In this document: piece by piece, positions 1-7,917 of the stretch
How positions within the stretch are numbered: the stretch's first letter is position 1
Layout: every line of letters starts with the position of its first letter
DNA from: Staphylococcus marylandisciuri
Lineage (GTDB): Bacteria > Bacillota > Bacilli > Staphylococcales > Staphylococcaceae
DNA: 57,929 nucleotides
Direction of reading: 5' to 3'
NCBI RefSeq assembly: GCF_025519785.1
Contig: NZ_JAOPKZ010000018.1
Coordinates: forward strand, 1 to 57,929
Notes under the pieces: model-generated
What the model was told of the DNA's origin: nothing
Databases searched by the model: none
What the model saw: only the letters and a program-made list of their open reading frames with translations
Program-made: the position numbers and the translations under genes

Positions 1-80
1 TTAAACATAAGCGCATTATCTCCTTAATTTTAAGTGGGCGTATACTTTTAATTATAGAGATAATTGCGCTCTTTTTGTAT

Positions 81-115
81 TAAAAAATAGGACCGGTTGG
101 GTCACCAGTCCTATT
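81..115 (-). terminator. Rho-independent terminator, leftward
   Basis: On the minus strand an AATAGGAC/GTCCTATT stem, extended by an inner GGT/ACC pair, is followed by a run of T. It would end transcription of the leftward ABC operon or of the decayed gene between them. On the plus strand there is no T-run after the stem. Confidence 0.6.
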
Positions 116-201
116 TAGTATAGACCCATTTTTATTTACAAAACATGATGATAAAATTAAAATTTTGTATGTAAGATAGAGGCGAGGGTCTATAAATGGA
201 G

Positions 202-305
202 CTAAAGTTCATTCCAATCAAAGGTTAAGTTAGCATGTCCATAATCCTTTTTGAAAAACATATAGATAAATTCACGTAGTACAACAGTTCCGGTAAAGTA
301 ATGTT
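202..305 (-). pseudogene. C-terminal remnant of an unknown protein
   Basis: A minus-strand frame of 34 codons reads HYFTGTVVLREFIYMFFKKD and continues to end in LTFDWNEL before a stop. The composition looks protein-like, but stops lie directly upstream and no start is present, so I read it as the tail of a decayed gene. I do not recognise the family. The rest of 1-452 shows no gene apart from the terminator near 100. Confidence 0.25.
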
Positions 306-452
306 TTTACTTTCAAACATAATATTAAAAATTATACTAATATCGACATCTATGACAGTGTGATGAAAAGAGATAATGGGTATTAATAGAAAACTTTTAC
401 AAACTATAACAATGTTTGGTTAAATGAAACTTTTTGATTTCATAAGAAAACT

Positions 453-740
453 TCATTGTGAATGAATCCTTTTTATAAATAACCTTGTTAAAAAGTAAAT
501 TAAAATAGTTAGAATAAGTATCGTTAAAACTATTGGCCAAAAGTTAGACACTCCTAACTCCATTCCTAATGTACCAGACCCCTTCTCTCTGCTGTTAAAA
601 AACAAACTACCAAAATAAGCTGTTCTATATCCGGTTCCTCCACTGCTAAAAAGCATTATTAGAAAACTAGCAGTTAAAATTATGGTAGTAATTATTAAAG
701 AAGCAAAAAAGCTATTGGTTAAATAAAGTAAATTTTTCAT
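453..740 (-). CDS. small two-TM membrane protein of ABC operon
   Basis: 95 aa. Two hydrophobic segments (about residues 10-33 and 68-88) flank a Gly/Ser-rich polar middle, and the tail is basic. The ATG lies inside the 3' end of the permease gene (28-nt overlap) with AGAGGT seven nt upstream, so it is translated as the last gene of the ATPase-permease operon. I do not recognise the family. By position it could be an accessory or immunity subunit of a peptide transporter; that role is inference. Confidence 0.6.
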   Translation of the reverse strand: MKNLLYLTNSFFASLIITTIILTASFLIMLFSSGGTGYRTAYFGSLFFNSREKGSGTLGMELGVSNFWPIVLTILILTILIYFLTRLFIKRIHSQ

Positions 741-2160
741 TTCTATACCTCTTTTCTGTGTATTTTAAGGCTAGTATACTAAAGTATATTACAAACATAA
801 GCATAATAATAAAGACAAGAATATCGAATATTAAAGTTAAATTTAGTAATGCTATAAATACTAAAATAAATAAGAATGGTATTGATACTATCACAAAGCT
901 TGTAATTATTGAAAACGGATTATCATTGTAAGGAGGGAATAGTATTCCGCCCATAACTAGGATGAAAGTCCCTATTGTGATCGCATAATAAGGAATCAGG
1001 ATATTTAAACTAGGCTCGTTTAAACATAAAAACAATATCAATAAAGGAATAGACGAGATATACGTTACTGCCAATTGAGATAATACTAAATACAAATAGT
1101 CTTTAATAGAAGAATAGTTTAGTGAATAACTTATAAGTCTTATTTTTAGAGTTTGAACGAAACAATAAAAACTATTAAATACGACTAAAAGTAAAGTAAA
1201 TAATATATATTTATCTAAATGTATAGATAAAAGTAAAATGGCAAAAACATAAGCACCAATTATATTACTTATCATGTTTTTATCCCTTATAATAGCTAGT
1301 ATATACGTCTTAAAAATATTCGGTTTTTTAATATTTTTAAAAGAGTTAATGAATTTTGAATGTACATAATATGAATTGTCCGGTAACAAAAACATAATAA
1401 GAAGACTAATACTAACTATGACTAAGAAAATAAGGGTAGTTAACAAAAATCCTAAATTTTGATAGCTATTGTTAAATAATAGTAATATACTTCTAGCTTT
1501 ATTTTCGTTATTAATATAATCATCTATTAAAGTATTTGTTAAAGACTCTGTTCTTTTATATGTGATAATAAACATTATTACTAATATGGTTATATTAACC
1601 AGCGAATAAATTTTTTCGATTTTAAAAAGAGAACAGATTATAGATACTATTTTACTTAGTATTTGTAGAAATAAATAAGTTACTATACTAACATAAAATA
1701 TATTTACAACTAATGAACCTAAGTACTCTGCTGGACTGTTTAGTATAATTGAAATAGTAAACGCAAAAGATATGAAAAATATAACGAGTAATGAACATAT
1801 TGACTCAAAGATGAATATAGACAAATTCTTACTTTTATTAGTTATAGGAAAATTTTCCATAATCTTAAAAAAATCCTGACTTTTAGAAAAAATTACTTTT
1901 AATGCTAGTACAACTAGTGTTGTCCACATAACTGTTGAAGCTGTAAAGGCTTTAATCATTAAGAGAAGCGATTTTTCATTAGTAGATACTTGAGAAATAA
2001 ATAGATATCCAGATGTTGTAACTATACTAAGTAACGCGATAAACACAATAAGCAGAGCAATTTTTAATGTGGTTGATTTTAATATTCCGAAGTTTAATAA
2101 TCTCCTCGTTAAATAAAGCCAATAAATCTTGTTCAATTCAATTATTGTTCGTATAGACAT
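712..2160 (-). CDS. ABC transporter permease (about 12 TM)
   Basis: 482 aa, hydrophobic almost throughout, with about 12 predicted membrane segments and a basic N-terminus. The start chosen is ATG (MSIRTIIELNK), which has AAGGA upstream; an upstream GTG frame exists but would overlap the ATPase gene. It follows the ATPase directly (start five nt from the ATPase stop), so the two form one export complex. Permeases of this kind often act in export of, or immunity to, peptides. The substrate is unknown; the 53-codon peptide gene at the operon head is the obvious candidate. Confidence 0.75.
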   Translation of the reverse strand: MSIRTIIELNKIYWLYLTRRLLNFGILKSTTLKIALLIVFIALLSIVTTSGYLFISQVSTNEKSLLLMIKAFTASTVMWTTLVVLALKVIFSKSQDFFKIMENFPITNKSKNLSIFIFESICSLLVIFFISFAFTISIILNSPAEYLGSLVVNIFYVSIVTYLFLQILSKIVSIICSLFKIEKIYSLVNITILVIMFIITYKRTESLTNTLIDDYINNENKARSILLLFNNSYQNLGFLLTTLIFLVIVSISLLIMFLLPDNSYYVHSKFINSFKNIKKPNIFKTYILAIIRDKNMISNIIGAYVFAILLLSIHLDKYILFTLLLVVFNSFYCFVQTLKIRLISYSLNYSSIKDYLYLVLSQLAVTYISSIPLLILFLCLNEPSLNILIPYYAITIGTFILVMGGILFPPYNDNPFSIITSFVIVSIPFLFILVFIALLNLTLIFDILVFIIMLMFVIYFSILALKYTEKRYRNEKFTLFNQ

Positions 2161-2164
2161 AAAC

Positions 2165-2872
2165 CTACGCTTCCTTTTCACTATTTATGAATTTTTTGAA
2201 AGTATTAGTTAAATTGTCGTTTAATTCCTTAATAGATTTATACAAACATAACTTTCCAGAATAAAGTATTAAACATTTATTACATAAATCTTCCAATAGG
2301 TTTAAATCATGTGAACACATGATAATTATAGTTTGATCATTAGCAATTTTTTTATATAGCTTTTTTGTTATTTCAACAGATTCAATATCCATACCATTTA
2401 GAGTTTCATCAATTATAAGTAAATCAGGATCAATTAACAGACTTAGAATAACTTGCAACTTCTTTTTCATACCTGTTGAGTAATCATCTATTAAAGAATC
2501 TAACGCTCCTCTAAATGATAATTTTTTTGATAATTTATTTAGTGTATCTTCTTGTAATTTTTTATTATAAAGATTATGCATTAATTTTATGTATTCGTGA
2601 CCAGACATAAATCCAGGCAACAAATCATCGCTTGGAAGATAAAGAACATGTTTATTGAAAGAAGGATTTTTATTATTTAAATTATCAAGTGATATAGTTC
2701 CTTGGTTTAAATTTAACGTATTTGTTATTAACTTTATTAGTGTAGTTTTACCAGATCCGTTAGGGCCTATTAAAGCTATAAAATCTCCATAATGTATATC
2801 ACAAGTAATATTTTTCAAAACTTCATATTGGGAACCATCATATTTAAATGAAACATTTTCAATACTTAACAT
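2165..2872 (-). CDS. ABC transporter ATP-binding protein
   Basis: 235 aa. Walker A GPNGSGKTT at about residues 36-44, signature STGMKKK, Walker B LLIIDE and the switch histidine CSHD are all visible. The ORF is open 33 nt further upstream, but GGAGGACTTAAATATG marks the start used here. It hydrolyses ATP for the permease encoded immediately downstream. About 90 nt separate it from the upstream 53-codon ORF, so all four genes are probably one leftward operon. Confidence 0.85.
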   Translation of the reverse strand: MLSIENVSFKYDGSQYEVLKNITCDIHYGDFIALIGPNGSGKTTLIKLITNTLNLNQGTISLDNLNNKNPSFNKHVLYLPSDDLLPGFMSGHEYIKLMHNLYNKKLQEDTLNKLSKKLSFRGALDSLIDDYSTGMKKKLQVILSLLIDPDLLIIDETLNGMDIESVEITKKLYKKIANDQTIIIMCSHDLNLLEDLCNKCLILYSGKLCLYKSIKELNDNLTNTFKKFINSEKEA

Positions 2873-2963
2873 ATTTAAGTCCTCCAAGTTCACGTTTAAG
2901 TACAAAAACTTTGTTAGGATTATTATTGTAATATAATACTATGCAAAGTCCAATTTATTTATA

Positions 2964-3125
2964 TTAGAGTATAATGTGATAAAATTTTAGTCGATTTAAC
3001 TTTTTTGTTTTAATAATTTTAGTAATTGTTTTACGTCCTATTGAATCTTCTAGAGGTTGACCAGGAACACTAAAAACAAGGCCTAATAAAAAACTAATTC
3101 CTACAAATGAAAAGCATTTCTTCAT
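2964..3125 (-). CDS. 53-aa putative secreted peptide heading ABC operon
   Basis: 53 codons. The N-terminus MKKCFSFVGISFLLGLVFS resembles a signal or leader segment, followed by PGQPLEDS and a strongly basic tail rich in Lys, Arg and Ile. AGAGGAC lies four nt before the ATG. It sits at the head of the leftward ATPase-permease operon, which suggests a secreted peptide, pheromone or bacteriocin precursor handled by that transporter. A second overlapping ORF of 29 codons with a hydrophobic N-terminus starts near 3183 in another frame and has weaker support. I do not recognise either peptide. Confidence 0.45.
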   Translation of the reverse strand: MKKCFSFVGISFLLGLVFSVPGQPLEDSIGRKTITKIIKTKKLNRLKFYHIIL

Positions 3126-3330
3126 AAAGTCCTCTGCTAAATAATAAGACTAATAATATAATCGCTATATTAAACAAATTCATAAAAACACTCACTACTT
3201 TTTTAATAGCAATATATAATGAGTGGGATTATCAATATTTCGCACCTATTTCTTTAACTCATTTATTTGAGTAGCTATGACAGCTGGGTAGGAATTTGTT
3301 GATGTTGTGAAAACGCATAAATAAGCCTGC

Positions 3331-3415
3331 ATATGAATTCGGCTTGGCGTGAGCTTTTTAAGCCGGCGATTCGACAAGCTTTAGGGTTGTTAAGAGTTCA
3401 AAGGCTCAACCACAA
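3331..3415. ncRNA. structured element, copy 1 (partial)
   Basis: It contains a stem GAAT-CGGCTT/AAGCCG-ATTC around the loop core GCGTGAGCT, then a second arm GGGTTGTTAAG/GGCTCAACC. The same layout recurs at 43607-43711 with paired base changes that keep the stems, which points to an RNA structure. No ORF explains it. Strand and function are unknown; a small RNA of staphylococcal type I toxin-antitoxin loci is one possibility. The rest of 3126-3493 has no gene I can support apart from the short overlapping ORF noted in the previous entry. Confidence 0.35.
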
Positions 3416-3493
3416 CAAGTCATTTACTACAACCATTAATGTCATTGATCCATCTTTGGGGTAATAAAGAATAGTATTATAATTATAACTGTT

Positions 3494-3647
3494 GAGGCTA
3501 AGATATGATGTAATGTCCCAGCCTCATCTTGGCAGTAGAAGACTGATTTGAAAATGCGCTTGTATCAGGCTTTTTCAATTCTAGTCATCTTTGCCGGGGC
3601 GGGACTACGAAATCTTTTTAGTCAAATTAGATTTCTGTCCCGCTCCC
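3494..3647 (+). repeat. staphylococcal intergenic three-hairpin module, copy A
   Basis: Three successive hairpins: the gaggct..agcctc arm, GATGACT..AGTCATC around GCTTG/CAGGC, and GGGGCGGGAC..GTCCCGCTCCC containing AAATCT/AGATTT. The same module recurs about seven more times in this window. It fills the gap before the HAD gene and may also end transcription in both directions. Confidence 0.8.
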
Positions 3648-3759
3648 ATATAACCTAGCAGTATATGCGGGGAACATATAGGGGCATACTGTGAATAGAT
3701 GCAGGTAAAAGTGCCTTTAGTATATAATGGTTTAGAAGTGAAATTGAAGGGGATTTTAA

Positions 3760-4509
3760 ATGATTTTCGTTATAGATGTTGATGGAACAATTTGTTTTAA
3801 TGGTAGGTTTATAGAAGACGTGTTACATAATGAATTAGAAAGACTAAGTAGAGAGCACCGCCTAATTTTTGCTTCAGCAAGACCCATCAGAGATTTAGTG
3901 CCCGTGGTAAAAAGTTTTGAAAATCTAACATTAATAGGTGGAAATGGTGCAATTATATCTCAGAATAAAGAAGTATCTGTGATCAAAAGTATATCTACTC
4001 ATGAGTTTGAAGCGATAAAAAAGTTGATTCTTGAGAATAATTTAGAATATATCATCGACGGATCATTTGATTATTCAGCAAAAGTTACGCCTGATAATAA
4101 AATATATAAACAGTTAGACCCAGATGCTTTAGCTAACAACGTTAACATCGAAGACATAACGGAACCTATCAAGGTCATTCTAGTTAATTTAACAGACGAA
4201 ATGTTTGATTATGTAAAGAGCAATGTAGAGAATCTAAAAGATAATTTATCTATAAATTATCATGAGGATGACAATAATATTGATATTACTGCGAAAGACG
4301 TAAACAAGTACACGACTTTAAGAAAGGTGATCGATACTGAGGATTACATCGCATTTGGTAACGATATAAATGATTATGAGTTACTTAAGCATGCTAAAAA
4401 AGCTTATATTATTGGAGAACATGAAATAGATAGCTCATTAGGTGGGATAGAGAGAGTGAAGAGCGATGCTCACGCTGTTGCGGAGGCTTTGACAACTTAT
4501 TTAACGTAG
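3760..4509 (+). CDS. Cof-type HAD-IIB sugar-phosphatase-like hydrolase
   Basis: 249 aa. Motif I is DVDGT (nucleophile D6, general acid D8), motif II is FASAR, and motif IV FGNDINDYELL is the Mg-binding loop. The cap inserted between motifs is of the IIB kind, and the length is typical of Cof/YidA-like cytoplasmic phosphatases. These dephosphorylate sugar phosphates or cofactor phosphates; the substrate cannot be read from sequence. The ATG follows GAAGGGGATTTTAAATG. A TATAAT box lies about 30 nt before the start. Confidence 0.85.
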   Translation: MIFVIDVDGTICFNGRFIEDVLHNELERLSREHRLIFASARPIRDLVPVVKSFENLTLIGGNGAIISQNKEVSVIKSISTHEFEAIKKLILENNLEYIIDGSFDYSAKVTPDNKIYKQLDPDALANNVNIEDITEPIKVILVNLTDEMFDYVKSNVENLKDNLSINYHEDDNNIDITAKDVNKYTTLRKVIDTEDYIAFGNDINDYELLKHAKKAYIIGEHEIDSSLGGIERVKSDAHAVAEALTTYLT

Positions 4510-4573
4510 GTTTATCTATTGTGAATTAGAAAATTGAGTGATTAACAATACTAAATAAAAAAGGAATGGTAAT

Positions 4574-4756
4574 ATGAACTTTAAAGAAATGTACTACTAT
4601 TTGATGAATAAGCAATGGGAAACGGATGAGCTTGTCTGGTTTATTCTGAGCATGGTCGTCGGTAGTATGGTTATTACTCCTATCATTGGTGTGCCGGCTG
4701 GAGCAATTTTCTATCTTTATTGCATAGATAAAGATTTTAAAGATAGAGATCATTAG
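4574..4756 (+). CDS. small hypothetical membrane protein
   Basis: 60 aa. A polar N-terminus (MNFKEMYYYLMNKQWE) precedes one long or two short membrane segments spanning about residues 21-50, and the tail is charged (DKDFKDRDH). AAAGGAATGG precedes the ATG. It sits 64 nt after the HAD gene on the same strand and may be co-transcribed. I do not recognise its function. The gap from 4757 to 5005 shows nothing else. Confidence 0.6.
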   Translation: MNFKEMYYYLMNKQWETDELVWFILSMVVGSMVITPIIGVPAGAIFYLYCIDKDFKDRDH

Positions 4757-5005
4757 TATCTTACTTACGTCTGCGATGTGTAGATATAAATGTCATAATC
4801 CATACATTCCATCTTCTTGTCATAAAATAACTCGTGTTTATAGGTTTCTTAACAGTAGTTAGTGTAGTACGAAGATATTGATATTGTGAATTAAAAGCTT
4901 TTTAAAAAATTAATGTTATTAGATATAAACTTTATTAAATTTCTAAATATTGATAAACTAAACACGTAATTTAATTGTTATTTAAAAAATAATAGGAGTT
5001 TTGAT

Positions 5006-5386
5006 ATGTATAGAACGATGATGAATTCTAAGATTCACCGTGCGCGAGTAACTGAATCTGATCTTAACTACGTAGGTAGTATAACAATTGACTTAGATAT
5101 ATTAGAGGCGGTAGATCTATTGCCTAATGAAAAGGTTTCTATAGTCAATAATAATGGGGCACGCTTTGAAACATATGTCATAGCTGGAGAAAGAGGAAGC
5201 GGTAAGATTTGTTTAAATGGAGCTGCAGCGCGACTCGTCCAAGTGGGAGACGTAGTTATAATTATGAGTTTCGTACAACTTGAACAAGCAGAAATTGAGC
5301 AACATGCACCTAAAGTAGCAGTGTTAAATGATAGAAACGAAATTGAGGAAATGATATTAGAAAAGGAAAGTATGAGCGTAAGATAA
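5006..5386 (+). CDS. panD: aspartate 1-decarboxylase
   Basis: 126 aa, the usual length for PanD. It makes beta-alanine from L-aspartate for pantothenate and CoA synthesis in the cytoplasm. The self-processing site is seen as Gly24-Ser25 (NYVGSITID), where cleavage generates the pyruvoyl group. The conserved K9, the IHRARVTE start and [16 protein letters not shown] also match the family. The ATG has AATAGGAG upstream. It stands alone here: no panB or panC lies beside it, unlike the panBCD arrangement common in staphylococci. Confidence 0.95.
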   Translation: MYRTMMNSKIHRARVTESDLNYVGSITIDLDILEAVDLLPNEKVSIVNNNGARFETYVIAGERGSGKICLNGAAARLVQVGDVVIIMSFVQLEQAEIEQHAPKVAVLNDRNEIEEMILEKESMSVR

Positions 5387-5400
5387 AGTTTGAACAGATG

Positions 5401-5562
5401 GGGAGCGGGACAGAAATCTAATTTGAATAAAAAGATTTCGTAGTTCCGCCCCGGCAAGAATGACTAGAATTGAAAAAAGCTTGATACAAGCGCATTTTCA
5501 AATCAGTCATCTACTGCCGAGATGCTGAAAGAAGCTGAGACATTACATTATGTCCCAGCCTC
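5401..5562 (-). repeat. three-hairpin intergenic module, copy B (inverted)
   Basis: Reverse orientation of the module at 3494-3647: GGGAGCGGGACAGAAATCT arm first, then GATGACT/AGTCATC, then the GAGACATTACATTATGTCCC hairpin. It directly follows panD and could serve as its terminator. Confidence 0.8.
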
Positions 5563-5635
5563 TTCCCTAAGACTCAGAGCATAGTTGGACAGATAAGGTG
5601 GTATAGTACTACAAAGAAGAAGTGGAGTTAGCTGT

Positions 5636-6118
5636 ATGCAAATTTTTAGAGTAAGCCCAGATCACAAAGTGAGTGCGGCATTTTTAGATAATCGACGGCT
5701 ATCTAAGCAAGTATTAGAGCTCTATCAAATTATCAGAGTATGTTTAGTTGAAATGGATATTATAGAAGGTAATTCGCGTTATTTGTCACATCCTATTGTA
5801 AAGCATGTATATAATGAGGGAGAGTCCTATCTTCACGACGCATTATATATGTTGCATTGTATGGATGAAGAGCATCGACAACGTGGAGGAAAGCGGTCTG
5901 CGCAATTTCGAGAAGATTTAGCTCAGCTTGAAGACACGGTTACCAACTACAGGCATTTATTTTCTACGGATGCTATACCACCATTTTATGTCTTTAAAGA
6001 GGAGAAAATTTACGGCGACCAAGCTTACACTAAATACTTAGAATTGCTGTATTCTAAGTGGGCTCAAGATAAGGTGCCGCCGAGGTGCGGAATTAAAAAT
6101 ATTTCCCGGGAAATTTGA
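5636..6118 (+). CDS. pyrimidine-dimer DNA glycosylase-like protein
   Basis: 160 aa. The N-terminus (MQIFRVSPDHKVSAAFLDNR, then RLSKQ) matches the pattern of the PF03013 Pyr_excise family (endonuclease V/DenV-like: MQTF..P.....A..LDN.RLGKQ). A central helical region and a C-terminal PPRCG follow. Such proteins excise UV photoproducts or have related DNA functions; activity here is inferred. The ATG has GTGGAG upstream. Its stop is 15 nt before tspO, so the two are probably co-transcribed. Confidence 0.55.
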   Translation: MQIFRVSPDHKVSAAFLDNRRLSKQVLELYQIIRVCLVEMDIIEGNSRYLSHPIVKHVYNEGESYLHDALYMLHCMDEEHRQRGGKRSAQFREDLAQLEDTVTNYRHLFSTDAIPPFYVFKEEKIYGDQAYTKYLELLYSKWAQDKVPPRCGIKNISREI

Positions 6119-6133
6119 AGAGGACGTGATGCT

Positions 6134-6622
6134 ATGAATATCATTAGAAGAAGTGTTGAGTTATTTACACCCTTTATTGGAGGGAATATAATTGGTAAGG
6201 TAACTGCGAAGGAAGCACCTAAAGACTTTGAGAAATTTAAATCACCACCTTTCTCACCTCCTAAAATTGCTTTTCCTATCGTTTGGCCAATACTTTATTT
6301 ATTAATGGGTATTTCTTATGTATTAGTTAAAGTAAAAGGAGAGGATCACAAAGCTGAAACAGTCGCCCATTATACACAGCTGAGCTTAAACTTTGCGTGG
6401 TCTTTACTATACTTCAAAGTCAAAGCTAGAAGATTCGCGCTAGTAGACAGCTTCTTATTATTCATAGCAGTTGTGATGAGTACAATTATCTTCTTCAACA
6501 AACGTCCTCTTGCTGGAATGTTATTATTACCTTATGTAGTATGGTCGCTTTATGCAAGTTATTTAACAACAGGAAACTACCTCTTAAATAAGGAAAACCC
6601 TGAATACATGGGTCGAGCTTAA
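6134..6622 (+). CDS. tspO: TspO/MBR family membrane protein
   Basis: 162 aa with five hydrophobic segments. Family signatures are visible: KSPPFSPPKIAFPIVWPILY early, LSLNFAWSLLYFK in the middle and LPYVVWSLYASYLTTGNYLLN near the end. TspO proteins are membrane proteins that bind porphyrins and other tetrapyrroles and are linked to stress responses. GAGGACGTG precedes the ATG, close behind the glycosylase-like gene. Confidence 0.85.
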   Translation: MNIIRRSVELFTPFIGGNIIGKVTAKEAPKDFEKFKSPPFSPPKIAFPIVWPILYLLMGISYVLVKVKGEDHKAETVAHYTQLSLNFAWSLLYFKVKARRFALVDSFLLFIAVVMSTIIFFNKRPLAGMLLLPYVVWSLYASYLTTGNYLLNKENPEYMGRA

Positions 6623-6774
6623 CGATGAAGGGTGAGAAAATAGACGTCCGAAATTTTCGATTTTATATTATCTGAATGGGCACCTAATTTTGCATATTTA
6701 ATTTCAATCATGTTTACTCTCAGACTTTCATAGCTCAGTCCTGCGCTACTTTTTTATAAAAATTTAATATTTAT

Positions 6775-6798
6775 GTTTAATGTAGAAGGAAAGGGATA
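6775..6798 (+). promoter_or_regulatory. sigma-B-like promoter of csbD-like gene
   Basis: GTTTAA, 12 nt, then GGGATA fits the staphylococcal and bacillar sigma-B consensus (GTTTAA-N12-15-GGGWAW). It lies about 110 nt before a CsbD-family gene, a family known to be sigma-B controlled. A GAGATTGAAT/ATTCAATCTC hairpin (about 6846-6879) sits in the resulting 5' UTR. Confidence 0.6.
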
Positions 6799-6910
6799 TA
6801 ACTTATTAAGAAGACGTAATGTCTTTTTGAAGACTAATTATTAAAGAGATTGAATCTGTAAGCAGTTGCATTCAATCTCGTACAGCACAACTTAAACGGA
6901 GGTATTTAAT

Positions 6911-7102
6911 ATGGCTGAAGGTAAATTTGATCAAGTAAAAGGCGACGTTAAGAAAAAAGCAGGAGAAGTAGCAGACGATCAAAACTTAAAAGATGAAGGT
7001 AATGCCGATAAAGGCGAAGGTAAAGCAAAAGAAACAGTTGAAAAAGCTAAAGACAAAGCAACTGAAGCAATTGATAAAGTAAAAGACAAATTTAGTAAAT
7101 AA
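6911..7102 (+). CDS. CsbD-family general stress protein
   Basis: 63 aa, very hydrophilic and Lys/Glu/Asp rich. [20 protein letters not shown] is the CsbD signature; the rest is repeated KAKE/KVKDK helix-like sequence. The molecular role is unknown, but the family is a marker of the general stress response. A strong GGAGG precedes the ATG and a sigma-B-like promoter lies upstream. Confidence 0.9.
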   Translation: MAEGKFDQVKGDVKKKAGEVADDQNLKDEGNADKGEGKAKETVEKAKDKATEAIDKVKDKFSK

Positions 7103-7109
7103 GACAAAA

Positions 7110-7166
7110 GGGAGCGGGACAGAAATTTTTTATTCAAATTAGATTTCTGTCCCGCTCCTTTTTTTA
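7110..7166. terminator. bidirectional terminator from short repeat form
   Basis: Near-perfect palindrome GGGAGCGGGACAGAAAT..ATTTCTGTCCCGCTCC followed by T8. It lies between the convergent csbD-like and DUF805 genes, where it can stop transcription from both sides. It is the third hairpin of the larger intergenic module found alone. Confidence 0.85.
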
Positions 7167-7178
7167 TATCTCAGTTTT

Positions 7179-7673
7179 TTAGCTCTCCTCTTCGTCCGCT
7201 GGTTCAATCTTCTTATGAGGAGGCTGGCCATAGCTATTCTCTTCTCTTGAGCCTTTTAATAAACATATCACAAGAGAATAAAGAAGCAGTAAATAATAAA
7301 TTATAGTTAGTATATAGGCAAGAATATCAGTAAAATCAATTGCTGGATCATTGCGGTAAAATAATTCATCTATGAAACCATTAATATCTATAAATAAGAA
7401 AAATATAAATAGAATTAACGGGAAAGTCATCGCTCGATTAACATCGTGGTAACGCCGTACCATTAAAGCGAGATGAGGGATATAGAGTACCCACTTGACG
7501 ATGAACACGATAATTGTTTCAACCCCGTAGTTCGTCATACTCGTTTCTAGCAGAATTACGAGTAATACGTATAATATAAAGTGGATGATTGTCGGCACCC
7601 AGAAATCTCGGCGACTTGCCCTATCAGTGTAATTAAATGCTTTGCTCCAAAACCGTATATAACTACGCAACAT
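7179..7673 (-). CDS. DUF805 family membrane protein
   Basis: 164 aa with four hydrophobic segments. The family hallmarks are the aromatic start YIRFWSKAFNYTDRASRRDF, then VRRYHDVNRA in the middle. The start chosen has GGAAGAGGCGTAACATG; the frame stays open upstream to about 7730 (57 nt more), but that extension is basic, lacks a ribosome site and lies outside the domain. Function unknown. Confidence 0.75.
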   Translation of the reverse strand: MLRSYIRFWSKAFNYTDRASRRDFWVPTIIHFILYVLLVILLETSMTNYGVETIIVFIVKWVLYIPHLALMVRRYHDVNRAMTFPLILFIFFLFIDINGFIDELFYRNDPAIDFTDILAYILTIIYYLLLLYSLVICLLKGSREENSYGQPPHKKIEPADEEES

Positions 7674-7857
7674 GTTACGCCTCTTCCTTTTCTGTGATGT
7701 AATACTATGGTCGTCTTTCTTCATTATCAATTTTAAGCATATAGTAAAATGCTAGCTATTTCAATTACACTTTTGTAAGAATGAGCGTTTACCTACTAAA
7801 AGGTAAAGTAAGAAGTAAAATTTTTGAAAGTGCATTCGATTTAAGACGTTACACATA

Positions 7858-7908
7858 GGGAGCGGGACAGAAATCTTTTTGTTCAAATTAGATTTCTGTC
7901 CCGCTCCC
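7858..7908. repeat. short palindromic repeat (hairpin 3 alone)
   Basis: GGGAGCGGGACAGAAATCT..AGATTTCTGTCCCGCTCCC, a perfect inverted repeat just beyond the stop of the leftward MFS gene. It is probably that gene's terminator. Confidence 0.8.
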
Positions 7909-7917
7909 ATCTTATGA

